From NCBI GenBank assembly GCA_963778385.1, contig CAVZUA010000010.1, positions 62,001 through 126,000 of the forward strand: 64,000 nt of DNA, read 5' to 3'. The notes under the pieces were generated by a model. That model was not told the DNA's origin. It saw only the letters and a list, made by a program, of their open reading frames with translations, and did not search any database. Shown in pieces: positions 8,068 through 16,680 of the stretch. The number at the start of each line of letters is the position of its first letter. Position 1 is the first letter of the stretch. Made by a program: the position numbers and the translations under genes. The DNA comes from DATARH01 sp963778385. GTDB lineage: Bacteria; Pseudomonadota; Alphaproteobacteria; ATCC43930; CGMCC-115725.

Positions 8068-8433
8068 TCACTTCACCACGATCGTCCCGACCATGTGCCG
8101 GTGCAGCGAGCAGAAATATTTGTACGTGCCGGGCTTGTCGAAGGTGAACGAGAATTTGTCGTCGGTGTCGAGCGCCGGCGACTTGAACGTTGCGCCGCCA
8201 TCGGCGCTCAGCACCGTGTGGGGTTCCTCGTCCTTGTTGACCCAGGTCACCTTGGTGCCCGGCGCTATGGTCAGCAAGGGGGGCTGGAATTCGAAATTGC
8301 TGATCGTCACGGCGCCGGGCTCCGCCGCCGCGACCTGCGGCGCGGGGGCGGGATCGGCGGCGTAGGCAGGCGCGCTCAGGGCGAGCGCCACCGCCGCGGC
8401 GAGCGGCAGCGCCCGCCGTTTCCAGGAAGTCAT
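8068..8433 (-). CDS. Periplasmic cupredoxin (plastocyanin/amicyanin-like)
   Basis: This 121-aa exported small copper protein has a signal peptide ending near AYA, then a single cupredoxin domain. The copper ligands are His in EPHTVL and the C-terminal CSLHRHM loop (Cys, His, Met), the type 1 copper arrangement. It probably shuttles electrons or binds copper in the periplasm. It lies 14 bp downstream of the metallophosphatase gene on the same strand, and divergent from an ECF sigma/anti-sigma pair that may control both. Confidence 0.9.
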   Translation of the reverse strand: MTSWKRRALPLAAAVALALSAPAYAADPAPAPQVAAAEPGAVTISNFEFQPPLLTIAPGTKVTWVNKDEEPHTVLSADGGATFKSPALDTDDKFSFTFDKPGTYKYFCSLHRHMVGTIVVK

Positions 8434-8447
8434 GGTGGTTCCTCCGG

Positions 8448-9356
8448 TTAGGCGAGCGTCGCGTCGGAGAGTTTCAGACCGGTCGCCGGCGCGTAGGCGA
8501 TCTCGCGCAGCCCCAGCAGCGACTTGAGCTTATCGGCCGGCACCTTCATCGGCCCGGGGTTGGGCGCGGCGCCCGCCGCCGGCTGCGGGAAGGCGGTCGA
8601 CATCGCGGTCTGGAAGGTCATCTTGCCCTCGACCTTCTGCACGACCTGATGAATGTGGCCGTTGAGCACGGTTACCGAGCCGAACGGCTTCAAGAGGGCC
8701 ATGGCCGGCTCGGCATCGGCGGTGGTCCAGCCCCATTGCGGGTAGACCGGCCAGAGCGGGATATGCGCCATGACGACGATCGGCGTGCTGGCGCTCTTGC
8801 CCTTGAGGTCCTTTTCCAGCCAGTCGATCTGCTCCTTGCCGAGCGTCCCGCCGGAGGCCGGGCCAAAGCCGATTACGTTCATCAGCCCGACAAAGTGGAC
8901 GCCGCCCTGGTCGAAGCTGTACCAGCCGCCGGGCGCGGCACCCTTGGCGCCAAAGCGGTCGAAATACATCTTGCCGTCATCGCCGATCACGTCGTGCTCG
9001 CCGGGGATGAAGTGCGTGTCGAGTTTGGCGCTCTTGATCAGCTGCTCAGCGGTGTCGAACTCGGCCGGCTTTGAGAGATGGGTGACGTCGCCGGTATGGA
9101 TCATCATCGCCGGCTTGTTGGGCAGCGCGGCGATCTTGTCGAGCGCGGCCTGCAGCGTCGCGTTTGGGTCCGGGTTGGCCTCGGCCTTGAAGCCCATATG
9201 GGTGTCGCTGATCTGCACGAAACTAAAGCCGGCAGGCTCCGCCGCCAGCGCCGCCTCGCCGAGATTGAGGCTGCGCGGCACGCCGCCGGCCATCGTCCAG
9301 ACAATGCCGGTGCCGGCCCAGGCCAGGCATTTCATCATGTCGCGTCGCGTGTTCAT
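8448..9356 (-). CDS. Tat-exported calcineurin-like metallophosphatase
   Basis: This 302-aa protein starts with a twin-arginine-like signal (NTRRDMMKCLAWAG). The metallophosphoesterase motifs are all present: D-x-H (QISDTHMG), GDVTH, GEHD in place of the usual GNHD, AHIPLW and NGHIHQ. It should bind two metal ions and hydrolyse a phosphoester in the periplasm; the substrate is unknown. It is co-directional with, and just upstream of, the cupredoxin gene. The Asn-to-Glu change in GNHD is seen in other members but deserves note because that position contacts the substrate phosphate. Confidence 0.88.
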   Translation of the reverse strand: MNTRRDMMKCLAWAGTGIVWTMAGGVPRSLNLGEAALAAEPAGFSFVQISDTHMGFKAEANPDPNATLQAALDKIAALPNKPAMMIHTGDVTHLSKPAEFDTAEQLIKSAKLDTHFIPGEHDVIGDDGKMYFDRFGAKGAAPGGWYSFDQGGVHFVGLMNVIGFGPASGGTLGKEQIDWLEKDLKGKSASTPIVVMAHIPLWPVYPQWGWTTADAEPAMALLKPFGSVTVLNGHIHQVVQKVEGKMTFQTAMSTAFPQPAAGAAPNPGPMKVPADKLKSLLGLREIAYAPATGLKLSDATLA

Positions 9357-9414
9357 CGCTTTGCCGCTCCCTCGGAGTCAGGTGTCGGCGATGGAGACTG
9401 GCGCGGCCGGTGAT

Positions 9415-9465
9415 TTATTCGGGCGATTATTCGTGACGGCGAAAAATTTCCGGAGCAGAGAATAA
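9415..9465. promoter_or_regulatory. GAATAA motifs between divergent metallophosphatase and sigma genes
   Basis: The intergenic region carries two CGAATAA copies reading leftward (TTATTCG at 9415-9421 and 9427-9433) and one GAATAA reading rightward (9460-9465). Motifs in both orientations between divergent operons fit a shared site for the encoded ECF sigma factor. I cannot assign -35 and -10 boxes with certainty. Confidence 0.35.
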
Positions 9466-9534
9466 AATCCGGCGCGGCGCGATCGAAGGAATGGCGGCAA
9501 TCGCCTGGGTTCGCGGCCGAGCTCGTGAGGAGAC

Positions 9535-10068
9535 GTGCCAAACGCATCGGGTGAGGGTTCGTTCGAGCGGGTGGTGCTGCCGCATCTCGACGCCGCCTAC
9601 AACCTCGCGCGCTGGCTGGTGCGCGACCGCGAGGCGGCGGAAGATGTGCTGCAGGAGGCGATGGTGCGCGCGTTGACCTATTTTGCGAGCTTCAAGGGGG
9701 TCAATGCGCGAGCCTGGCTGCTGCAGATCGTGCGCAACACCGCTTATGCCTCGCGGGCAGTCAACCGCGGCGCCGAGACCGTGCCGCTCGCCGAGGAAAG
9801 CGATGCGCCGGCCGCGGTGGAGCTGGTGGCGGCCGACGACAATCCGGAGACGGCCTTGCTGCGCGCCCGGGAGAGCCGGCAGGTCCGCGCGTTGATCGCC
9901 GCGCTGCCGGTCGAATTGCGCGAGACGCTCGTGCTGCGCGAATTCGAGGAATTTTCATACAAAGAGATCGCCGAGGCGACGCAGACCCCGATCGGCACGG
10001 TGATGTCGCGGTTGTGGCGGGCGCGGCAATTGCTGGCCCAGGCCGCGGCGGCGGAGGGCCTGCCATGA
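9535..10068 (+). CDS. ECF-family RNA polymerase sigma factor
   Basis: This 177-aa sigma-70 family protein has only regions 2 and 4. Region 2 shows REAAEDVLQEAMVRAL; region 4 shows LPVELRETLVLREFEEFSYK and a recognition helix around TPIGTVMSRLWRAR. The start is a GTG at 9535-9537 preceded by GAGGAG at good spacing. Its TGA overlaps the ATG of the anti-sigma gene, the usual ECF pair layout. Divergent genes encode an exported metallophosphatase and a cupredoxin, so a copper or envelope redox signal is a reasonable guess for its trigger. Confidence 0.93.
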   Translation: MPNASGEGSFERVVLPHLDAAYNLARWLVRDREAAEDVLQEAMVRALTYFASFKGVNARAWLLQIVRNTAYASRAVNRGAETVPLAEESDAPAAVELVAADDNPETALLRARESRQVRALIAALPVELRETLVLREFEEFSYKEIAEATQTPIGTVMSRLWRARQLLAQAAAAEGLP

Positions 10069-10859
10069 GCGAGCACCGGTCAAGCGAAATTGGGCCCGGC
10101 TGCGACAAAGTCCTGCTGGTCCAGGCCGAGCTCGACGGCGAGCTCGACGCCGCGCAGGCGGCGGCGCTGGAGGCGCACCGCGCCGGCTGCGCGATCTGCC
10201 AGGCGGCGCAGGGCGAACTGCTGCGGACGCGGGCGCTGCTGCGCGCCGAGCTCTACGAGACGACGCCCGATGAGGTGCGCGCCCGCGTCATGGCGCGATT
10301 GCGCCAGGCGACGCCGGCTCAGGCGGACGCGCCGCGCCGTGACCAGCGTTGGAGCTGGGCCTGGCTGCGCGGCCCAAGCCTCGGCTTCGGGCTGGGCGCG
10401 GCCTGCGCGGCGGCAATCGCCTTGCTGGTGGTGCTGCCGGGGCGCGACGACCTGGCCGAGGCGATCGTCGCCGGCCATATCCGCGCGCTGCAGCCCGGCC
10501 ATCTCGAAGACGTCGCCTCGACCGATCAGCACACCGTGAAGCCGTGGTTTGACGGGCGGATCGATTTCGCCCCGCCGGTGCGCGACTTCGCGGCGCAAGG
10601 CTTTCCGCTGCACGGCGGCCGGCTCGATTATCTCGACGGCCGGCCGGTGGCGGCGCTCGTCTACCAACGCGACAAGCACATCATCAACCTGTTCGTCTGG
10701 CCGGCGGGCGGTGCCGGGCCGCACCTCGCCGGCGACCGGACCGTCCAAGGCTACAACATCGTCCACTGGACCGCCGGCGAGATGAATTTCTGGGCCGTCT
10801 CCGACGTCGAACGCAACCAGCTCGACGATTTCGCCGCGTTGTGGAAGCGAGCGCCGTAA
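10065..10859 (+). CDS. Anti-sigma factor (zinc-finger type) with periplasmic domain
   Basis: This 264-aa membrane protein is coupled to the ECF sigma gene by ATGA. The N-terminal cytoplasmic part contains an H-x3-C-x2-C cluster (HRAGCAICQ), the ZAS signature that holds the sigma factor. A single transmembrane segment (LGFGLGAACAAAIALLVVLP) follows and the rest is periplasmic, ending in a domain with LPLHGGRLDYLDGRPVAAL-like sequence seen in many alphaproteobacterial anti-sigma factors. It should release the sigma factor when a periplasmic or redox signal is sensed. Confidence 0.9.
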   Translation: MSEHRSSEIGPGCDKVLLVQAELDGELDAAQAAALEAHRAGCAICQAAQGELLRTRALLRAELYETTPDEVRARVMARLRQATPAQADAPRRDQRWSWAWLRGPSLGFGLGAACAAAIALLVVLPGRDDLAEAIVAGHIRALQPGHLEDVASTDQHTVKPWFDGRIDFAPPVRDFAAQGFPLHGGRLDYLDGRPVAALVYQRDKHIINLFVWPAGGAGPHLAGDRTVQGYNIVHWTAGEMNFWAVSDVERNQLDDFAALWKRAP

Positions 10860-10966
10860 CGGTCCTTGTCTTAGGTTGGACCCGGCATCCACCGGCACGA
10901 CAAGGCGTGGTGCTTTGTTAACCAGCTTGGCGCATCTTTGTCCGGCCATAGTGCATGGGGGAGGCC

Positions 10967-11290
10967 ATGACAAAAGCCGCGGCCGGCATCGGACTTGCGA
11001 TTGCGCTCATTGCGCTGTCCGGCTGCGTGCCGCCGCCCGCCCCGATGGTTGCTGAGGCGCCGCCTCCGCCGGTCCCCGCCGCGCCGGTGGCGCTCGTCCC
11101 GGAGCTGCCGCCCCTGCCGCGGGTGCATCATCGCGTCGCCGCGTCGCACCCGGCGATCCACCCCCATGTCGTGCACCATCACTCGACGCACCGCTACGCG
11201 TTCCGCACCCGCACGTTGCCGGGTTCACCCCATTGTGGAAGCATCGAACGCCCGTGCAATGTCGAGCATGTGACGGTGCCGGTGCAGTAG
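10967..11290 (+). CDS. Proline- and histidine-rich lipoprotein
   Basis: A 107-aa protein starting at ATG 10967 behind GGGGGAGG. A lipobox (IALSGC) ends the signal peptide. The mature part is Pro-rich and then His-rich (HHRVAAS, HPHVVHHHSTHR), with two Cys near the C-terminus. No family recognised. The His cluster could bind metal, which would fit the neighbouring cupredoxin and sigma genes, but that is a guess. Confidence 0.75.
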   Translation: MTKAAAGIGLAIALIALSGCVPPPAPMVAEAPPPPVPAAPVALVPELPPLPRVHHRVAASHPAIHPHVVHHHSTHRYAFRTRTLPGSPHCGSIERPCNVEHVTVPVQ

Positions 11291-11923
11291 CTAAGACAGC
11301 CAGCCGTCGCGCAGCATGGTATCGAGCACGGATTCGGCGGTGCGGGTGAGCTGGTCATCGACGCCGCGGGTGCGGCGGAGCGCCTCGACCAGTTGATCCT
11401 GCAAAGCGACGGCCTCGTCGTGCTCGCCGCATTGCCAGAGCAGCGCCGCGAGATTGCCGCGCGCGGTCAGCGTGTCGCCGTCATCCTCGCCGAATATCCG
11501 GACGAGTGTGGCGATGGTCTCGTCCAGCATCGCGCGTGCCGCGAAGGCATCGCCCGCAGCGGCAACGGTGCCGGCGAGGTTGTTGACCGCGCGCAGCGTG
11601 TCGCGGCCCTCATCGCCGTACAGCGCACGCATCCCGGCCACGACCTGTTCCTGCCGGCGGCGGGCGCCGGCGAGATCGCCTTGCTGGCCGAGCGTCACCG
11701 CCAGCTTGCCGAGCGCCTTCAACGTGTCGGGATGCGCCTTGCCGTAGAGCGCCGTGCGTCCGGCGACGACCGCCTCCTCCAGCCCGCGGGCACGGGCGAG
11801 CCGCCCGTCCGCCCACAGCAGCTCGGCAAGGTCGAGCATCGCCGTCAGCGTCTCCGGGTGGCCCTCGCCGAGCGATCCCTGCCGCGCGGCGACAAGGGTT
11901 TCGAGTTCCGCGACCGACGGCAT
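11291..11923 (-). CDS. Tetratricopeptide-repeat protein (kinesin light chain-like repeats)
   Basis: This 210-aa protein is built of about four 42-residue TPR units with the pattern GxxHPxTLxAxxxLAxxLxxxGxxxxA, each ending in an xxLYGxxHPDT-like turn, so it is a protein-interaction scaffold. The start ATG at 11921-11923 overlaps the stop of the methyltransferase gene (ATGA). Partner unknown; the coupling suggests the methyltransferase or its substrate. Confidence 0.85.
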   Translation of the reverse strand: MPSVAELETLVAARQGSLGEGHPETLTAMLDLAELLWADGRLARARGLEEAVVAGRTALYGKAHPDTLKALGKLAVTLGQQGDLAGARRRQEQVVAGMRALYGDEGRDTLRAVNNLAGTVAAAGDAFAARAMLDETIATLVRIFGEDDGDTLTARGNLAALLWQCGEHDEAVALQDQLVEALRRTRGVDDQLTRTAESVLDTMLRDGWLS

Positions 11924-12651
11924 CAGCGCGGCGGCACGTCGCCCCACACGACATAGCGGCGGCGCGGTCGCAGCTCCTCACCCTCGACGCTGGCGCGTTC
12001 GTTCTGCGCCATGATCACGTCGGCAAGCGGGTCGCCGCCGACCGCAACGAGCCCCTTGGCGCGGAACAGCGCCTCGATGTCTTCCTGGGGCTTACCCATC
12101 AGGAACGGCAGCCGGTCGCTGATCGGTGCGTATTCAGCGCTACGCCGCGCGCTGTAGGCCTGTTCCTCCCCCGGCACGACGAGCGAATGCCCGTCGATCA
12201 CCGCCACCCGTCCGCCGGGCCGCAGCACGCGGATCCATTCTTCGATCGCCGCCTCGGGGTGCGGCAGGGTCCACAGCACGTGGCGGGTCATCACCAAGTC
12301 GAAACTGCCGGCGGCGAACGGCAGGTTCTCGGCATCCGCCTCCTCGAAGTGGACCGCCGTGCCGGCGGCCGCCGCTTTCTCCTTGGCCAGCGCCAGCATC
12401 TCCGGGGCGAAATCGATGCCGGTTACCTGGTGTCCGCGCGCCGCCAGCTCCAGCGACAGAAACCCGGTGCCGCAGCCGATATCGAGCGCCACCAGCGCTT
12501 GCCGGCCGCCGAGCGCCAGTCCGAACACCCGGTCCCAGGCGGCACGTTCGGCGGGTGTGCGGATGCTGTGGCCGAAATCGGCATCGAAATGCGCCGCCCG
12601 CTTGCCCCAATGCGCCGCGACGTTCTGCTTGACGATATCGGCAGCCGGCAT
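11923..12651 (-). CDS. Class I SAM-dependent methyltransferase
   Basis: This 242-aa protein has the Rossmann-fold SAM-binding motif I (ALDIGCGTGFLSLELAARG), the acidic end of strand 2 (GIDFAPEML), motif II (FEEADAENLPF) and motif III (LRPGGRVAVID). It resembles the UbiE/Methyltransf_11 group that modifies small molecules. Substrate cannot be read from the sequence. It overlaps the TPR gene and follows the LLM oxidoreductase gene by 9 bp, so the three form an operon. Confidence 0.88.
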   Translation of the reverse strand: MPAADIVKQNVAAHWGKRAAHFDADFGHSIRTPAERAAWDRVFGLALGGRQALVALDIGCGTGFLSLELAARGHQVTGIDFAPEMLALAKEKAAAAGTAVHFEEADAENLPFAAGSFDLVMTRHVLWTLPHPEAAIEEWIRVLRPGGRVAVIDGHSLVVPGEEQAYSARRSAEYAPISDRLPFLMGKPQEDIEALFRAKGLVAVGGDPLADVIMAQNERASVEGEELRPRRRYVVWGDVPPR

Positions 12652-12660
12652 CGCGTCCTC

Positions 12661-13581
12661 CTATCTGAGCCCTACCACTTCCGCCAGGGCGTCGAGCTGC
12701 TCGACGTAGTTGGAGACCGGATTGAGCATCAAGTGGTTGGCGCCCATCGCGACGACTTCCTCCAGCCGCTCGCGCACCTGCTCCGGGGTGCCGTGGATGC
12801 CCGACGCGTCGGTGCCGGGCGGGTTGTGGTAGACGCCGCTGAACCAGCGGTCGAGCAGCCGTCGCGCCGTCGCCGGGTTCTCGTCGACCATCATGAAGAT
12901 GCGTTTCGAGATCGGGAAAGTCGCCGGATCGCGGCCGCGTTTCTCCAGCGCTTCCTTGAGGATCGGCACCGATTCCTCGAACTGCTTGATGCTCGACCCG
13001 CCCGAGCCCATCCAGCCATCGGCAAGCTCGGCGGTGCGCCGCATGGCGTTGGGGTGGCCGACGCCCATCCACAGTGGCAGATGCGGCCGCTGCACCGGCT
13101 TGGGCTGCATCATCTCGTCATCGATATTGTAGAAGCGGCCGTGAAACGTGGTCTTTTCCTGCGTCCACAGCGCCTTGATCAGCGCGACCTCCTCGCGGAA
13201 GCGGGCGACCTTGCCTTCTTGCGGCACCTCGAACTGCCGGTAATGGTGGTCGCGCCCGAGCCCGACACCGAGGATCGCCCGCCCGCCGCTGATGTAGTCG
13301 AGCGTCGCCCATTGATGCGCGACGAGCAACGGACTGTGGATCGCCAGCACCACCACCGAGGCCCCCACCCGGATCGTCGAGGTGACCGAGGCGGCATAGG
13401 TGAGCAGTGGTACGGGGTCGAACGAGGAGACCTCGTCCAGCGTGTTCTCGGTGACCCACAGGTCGCGAAAGCCGAGCGCCTCGGCGCGCTGCGCCACGGT
13501 CTTGATGGTCGGCATGTCGATCCGGTCGGGCGAGCGATGCGGCAGCGACATGCCGAACGCGATTTTGTCTTTGAGCGCCAT
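12661..13581 (-). CDS. LLM-class flavin (F420/FMN)-dependent oxidoreductase
   Basis: A 306-aa luciferase-like TIM-barrel protein. Visible family features: LWVTENTLDEVSSFDP, the glycine-rich stretch GGRAILGVGLGRDHHYRQF after strand 4, and LPLWMGVGHPNAMRRTAELADGWM. Such enzymes oxidise or reduce small substrates using FMN or F420. I took ATG 13581 behind GAAGG rather than the GTG three codons upstream. It leads a three-gene operon with the methyltransferase and TPR protein, hinting at a shared small-molecule pathway. Confidence 0.88.
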   Translation of the reverse strand: MALKDKIAFGMSLPHRSPDRIDMPTIKTVAQRAEALGFRDLWVTENTLDEVSSFDPVPLLTYAASVTSTIRVGASVVVLAIHSPLLVAHQWATLDYISGGRAILGVGLGRDHHYRQFEVPQEGKVARFREEVALIKALWTQEKTTFHGRFYNIDDEMMQPKPVQRPHLPLWMGVGHPNAMRRTAELADGWMGSGGSSIKQFEESVPILKEALEKRGRDPATFPISKRIFMMVDENPATARRLLDRWFSGVYHNPPGTDASGIHGTPEQVRERLEEVVAMGANHLMLNPVSNYVEQLDALAEVVGLR

Positions 13582-13682
13582 GGGCCGCACCTTCGGCTGA
13601 CGGAGGGATCGCGCCTAGATTGGCCCGTTCGTCTCTGCGAAGGCAAGCGACCCGGTAGCCCGCGACCCGCGCGACAACGCTC

Positions 13683-13931
13683 CTACGGGCAGGTCCCGGT
13701 GACCATCGAGGGGATGCCGCCTTGCGGATTGGCGGCGCCGCAACCCGGTGTCGCAGCGATGTTGTGGTGCGCCGTACCGGCCAGATCGTCGCTGTAAGGC
13801 GACCAAGTCGGGAACATCTCCGGCGGTGCCGGCGCGATGGGGAAAAGCGGTGACGGGTAGGACTGGGCGGCGGCCGCGCCGGCGATCAGGACGGTGGCGC
13901 CGAAGATCATGCTGGCGAGCGAATGCCTCAT
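13683..13931 (-). CDS. Small secreted protein of unknown function
   Basis: An 82-aa protein with a clear signal peptide (SMIFGATVLIAGAAAAQS) and a Pro-rich mature part ending in two Cys-containing stretches (ATPGCGAANPQ, VTGTCP). It shares layout (signal, Pro-rich body, C-terminal Cys) with the next gene at 13981-14265, suggesting an ancient tandem pair. No family recognised. Confidence 0.65.
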   Translation of the reverse strand: MRHSLASMIFGATVLIAGAAAAQSYPSPLFPIAPAPPEMFPTWSPYSDDLAGTAHHNIAATPGCGAANPQGGIPSMVTGTCP

Positions 13932-13980
13932 GCCTGGACAACGATCCGCCGCGGGCGGGCGTTCCCCGCGGCGGCTGGCG

Positions 13981-14265
13981 CTAGCGGCAGGGCTGGGCTG
14001 ATGCCGCCGCTTGCGGGCTCAACGAGCCGGTCGATGGCGCGAGGGACGGAACGCAGTTGATGCTCGACGGCGCGCTGGGGCCCGCCTGTGGAAGCACCGG
14101 AGGGTGGTAGACGCCCACCGGATACGGACCGGTATTATCCTTCAGCTCGGCCATGGCCGCGGCCGCGTCCTTTGACACCGGCTGTTTTGCGGCGGTCTGC
14201 GCCGCGGCGGGCCCGGCGATCAACCCGGCCAGGATGAGTGCCGTCACCGCTTGCATGCGCATCAT
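13981..14265 (-). CDS. Small secreted protein of unknown function
   Basis: A 94-aa protein with signal peptide (VTALILAGLIAGPAAAQT) followed by a Pro/Ser/Ala-rich mature part with two Cys (INCVPSL, AQPCR). Located 49 bp upstream of a similar small secreted protein on the same strand. The role cannot be stated. Confidence 0.65.
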   Translation of the reverse strand: MMRMQAVTALILAGLIAGPAAAQTAAKQPVSKDAAAAMAELKDNTGPYPVGVYHPPVLPQAGPSAPSSINCVPSLAPSTGSLSPQAAASAQPCR

Positions 14266-14358
14266 TCGGCTCTCCCTCAGAGATCGTGATGAGTTGGCAG
14301 CGTCGGCGTTGTGACGTCCACCGATTTAAATCGGCATTCGAGTCGTAATCGATCGACC

Positions 14359-14964
14359 TCAAGCCGACCAGGACGGCAGCCCATCGGAAGCGTCTGCCGG
14401 TACCCGACCGCTGCCGTTGCTGATGCTCGCGAAGGACGCGGCCTTGTCCGCCTCCAGCCGGGCCTCGGCGAGAAAGGCGCTGAACGGCCGCGCCATTCGC
14501 GCGGCGGGGTGTTTGGCCTCATCGAGCGCGGCGCGCACATCGGCGCTACCATGCAGGATCCCGTCGATGGCGCGCGCATAGGCCGTGCGGAAATCCTCGA
14601 ATTCGCGCTCGATCGCCGCGGCGACGCGCCGCGCTGCCGCGGCTTCCTCGGTGAGTTCGAAGATGCGCCGATGCGTGGCGTCGAGCCGCCGGGCGCTCTC
14701 TTCTTGCGCCGTTTCGTCGACCGTGAGCTTGCGGCGCAGTTCGAGATTTTCGCGCCGCAGCCGTTCGAGACTTTCCTTCATCGCCGCCAGCTCGGCGAGC
14801 GGTACGCCGCCGCAGGCGAATTCCATGCAGATCTGGCTCAGCGGCACGCCCTCGGCGGTGCGCCGGAACCCGTTGACCGCGGCGACGACCTCGTCGTCGT
14901 GCGTATTCGGATGAACCGCCACCTCAAGGCAGCGGATCGCCGTCTCCCACCTGTTGCGCTCCAT
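14359..14964 (-). CDS. Coiled-coil protein of unknown function
   Basis: A roughly 201-aa protein. Residues about 60-130 form a long heptad-like coiled coil rich in Leu, Glu and Arg (ESLERLRRENLELRRKL). The N-terminal part (ETAIRCLEVAVHPNTHDDEV) resembles a short helical repeat. It is the last host gene before the tRNA-integrated island. No enzyme motif. Confidence 0.65.
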   Translation of the reverse strand: MERNRWETAIRCLEVAVHPNTHDDEVVAAVNGFRRTAEGVPLSQICMEFACGGVPLAELAAMKESLERLRRENLELRRKLTVDETAQEESARRLDATHRRIFELTEEAAAARRVAAAIEREFEDFRTAYARAIDGILHGSADVRAALDEAKHPAARMARPFSAFLAEARLEADKAASFASISNGSGRVPADASDGLPSWSA

Positions 14965-15056
14965 CAACTCCTGCCGCGACCCTGTGCATCAATGGGGTAG
15001 CGCCAGGATGCGCGGTTAAGGTTAACGATCGCTGAAATCCGGCGGTGTCGCCGACG

Positions 15057-15077
15057 CAAAAGCCGCCCGAGGGCGGC
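15057..15077 (-). terminator. Rho-independent terminator, originally of the tRNA gene
   Basis: Read on the minus strand, GCCGCCC-TC-GGGCGGC (15062-15077) is a perfect 7-bp stem followed by TTTT. It lies 1 bp from the left attachment repeat, exactly where a terminator would follow the tRNA if the island were absent. The intact tRNA is now 17 kb to the right. Confidence 0.8.
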
Positions 15078-15078
15078 C

Positions 15079-15126
15079 TGGTGGCGGGGGGCGGATTTGA
15101 ACCGCCGACCTTGGGCTTATGAGTCC
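15079..15126. repeat. Left attachment repeat (attL)
   Basis: Forty-eight bases identical to 32249-32296. They correspond to the 3' part of the tRNA(CAT) gene, from the anticodon region through TPsiC arm, acceptor stem and CCA. After base 15126 the sequence departs from the tRNA, so the left copy is only a 3' fragment. Confidence 0.95.
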
Positions 15127-15217
15127 TGAATTTATGACCTTTCATGGCCGACCATGGGACACATGATCGCCAGAACTTCGTTGATATTTTGGAATAAATT
15201 GGTACCATAACCAACCG

Positions 15218-15342
15218 TGGGCAACAGTGACAGACGCGCAAATCTGTTGCCCAGCTGTTGCCCAGAATTTGAAAGGTGCACCATGGGATCTGAAATCCGA
15301 GGGTCTGAAGACGGATCGTCTGGGCAACAGTCTGGGCAACGA
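15218..15342. repeat. GTTGCCCAG arm-type sites, left end
   Basis: CTGTTGCCCAG occurs as a perfect 11-bp tandem at 15244-15254 and 15255-15265, inverted at 15320-15330, and as close inverted variants at 15218-15227 and 15332-15341. Matching sites occur at the right end (32171-32192) and as GGGCAACG pairs at 21119-21139. Sites at both ends next to the integrase fit integrase arm-binding sites; the last two lie inside the integrase 5' coding region. Confidence 0.65.
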
Positions 15343-16680
15343 AAGGCGGCGCAGCGGAAGTTGCTGACCGACAAGTTTATCCAGGGGCTGAAACCCGCCC
15401 CGGCCGGGGAGCGCCTTACGGTTTGGGACACCTCCGTTCAGGGCTTCGGGATTCGCTATTCCGATAAGGCCGCCAAAGACGGCAAGGCCGCGAACATCGT
15501 CTTTATCGCTATGCGGCGCCGCAAGGGTGCGACCACGCCGACGCGGGTCACCATTGGCCGCTATCACCCGACTAACCTTTCGCTAAAGGCCGCACGAGCA
15601 AGAGCGGGCGAGATCGTTGAAGCGCTCGAGGAGGGCAGAGATTTACGTAAGGAAGCCCAACAGGCCCGCAAGGCGGAAGATGAACGGCACGCCAACACGT
15701 TCGAGGTTGTGGCCGAGAAGTTCTGCGTCGAACTGGTGGCGGGGTTGATCCCCAAGGCCCGCGGCGACGGGCCGTTTCGCGATCCCGAAGCGGTGGTGGC
15801 GATCGTTCGGCGAGAGCTAATCCCTGCCTGGAAGGATCGTCCTATCGACGAAATCAAAAAGCGCGATGCGACCGATCTCATAGTCTCCGTTAACAAACGT
15901 GCCGTCGAACCAGCTGGTCCTGGCAAGCGTCGACGGAGCGGTGGACCGCACGCGGCTCGCCACGCATTCAACGCGGCCCGCCGGCTGTTCGACTGGTCGG
16001 TCGAGCGCGGGATACTGGATGATTTACCGTGCGAGGGGATCAAAGGGAAGCGAATACACGGTTCGACCGGAGCACGTGACAGGGTACTTACCGACGAAGA
16101 GTTGCGGCGGGTTTGGCAGGCGGCGGAGGCGACGCCTTACCCCTATGGGCCCTTAATCAAATTACTGATCCTCACCGGGCAACGGCGCGATGAAATCGGC
16201 GAAGCGCGGTGGTCCGAAATCGATTGGGAAGTCCAGGTCCTCATGATCCCCGGTGCCCGCATGAAGGCCGGTGTCGCGCACACCGTGCCGTTAACCTCGC
16301 AGGCGATGGAAATCCTGAAAGGTCTCCCACGCTTTTCCGGCGATTTCATTTTCTCCACGATGGGCGGGGTCAGGCCATTCTCAGGCCACAGCAAAGCGAA
16401 GGCACGGCTTGATCGGACGGTCGGACCGATCGCGCCTTACCAAGTACATGATCTCAGGCGCACGGCCAGGACCGGCATGGCCCGGGCAGGCGTCTCGGTC
16501 TTCGTCGGCGAACTGGTCATCAGCCACCGGCAAGCCGGCGTGCACCGCGTCTATGATTTGCACGGTTACGACCTTGAGAAGCGGAAGGCGCTCGAGGCCT
16601 GGGAGGCGCGGCTGCGGTCGATCATCGAGCCGCCGCCCACCAATGTCGTGCAGATGCCATCGAAGGTGGCGATACAGTGA
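15283..16680 (+). CDS. Tyrosine integrase of the tRNA island
   Basis: This 465-aa recombinase catalyses insertion and excision at the tRNA gene. The arm-binding domain covers residues about 25-120 (KLLTDKFIQGLKPAPAGERL), followed by a SAM-like core-binding domain and the catalytic domain with Arg301 (LTGQRRDEIGEARW), His389/Arg392 (VHDLRRTART), His415 (VISHRQAG) and Tyr424 or Tyr429 (RVYDLHGYD). I chose ATG 15283 behind GAAAGG; a GTG at 15217 is open but lies within the arm-type repeats. Its stop overlaps the next gene by GTGA. Confidence 0.94.
   Translation: MGSEIRGSEDGSSGQQSGQRKAAQRKLLTDKFIQGLKPAPAGERLTVWDTSVQGFGIRYSDKAAKDGKAANIVFIAMRRRKGATTPTRVTIGRYHPTNLSLKAARARAGEIVEALEEGRDLRKEAQQARKAEDERHANTFEVVAEKFCVELVAGLIPKARGDGPFRDPEAVVAIVRRELIPAWKDRPIDEIKKRDATDLIVSVNKRAVEPAGPGKRRRSGGPHAARHAFNAARRLFDWSVERGILDDLPCEGIKGKRIHGSTGARDRVLTDEELRRVWQAAEATPYPYGPLIKLLILTGQRRDEIGEARWSEIDWEVQVLMIPGARMKAGVAHTVPLTSQAMEILKGLPRFSGDFIFSTMGGVRPFSGHSKAKARLDRTVGPIAPYQVHDLRRTARTGMARAGVSVFVGELVISHRQAGVHRVYDLHGYDLEKRKALEAWEARLRSIIEPPPTNVVQMPSKVAIQ

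Noticed and set aside
15079..15126. A second tRNA gene at the left island end
   Set aside because: Only the 3' 48 nt match; the 5' half, including the D-arm, is missing, so it is an attachment-site fragment.
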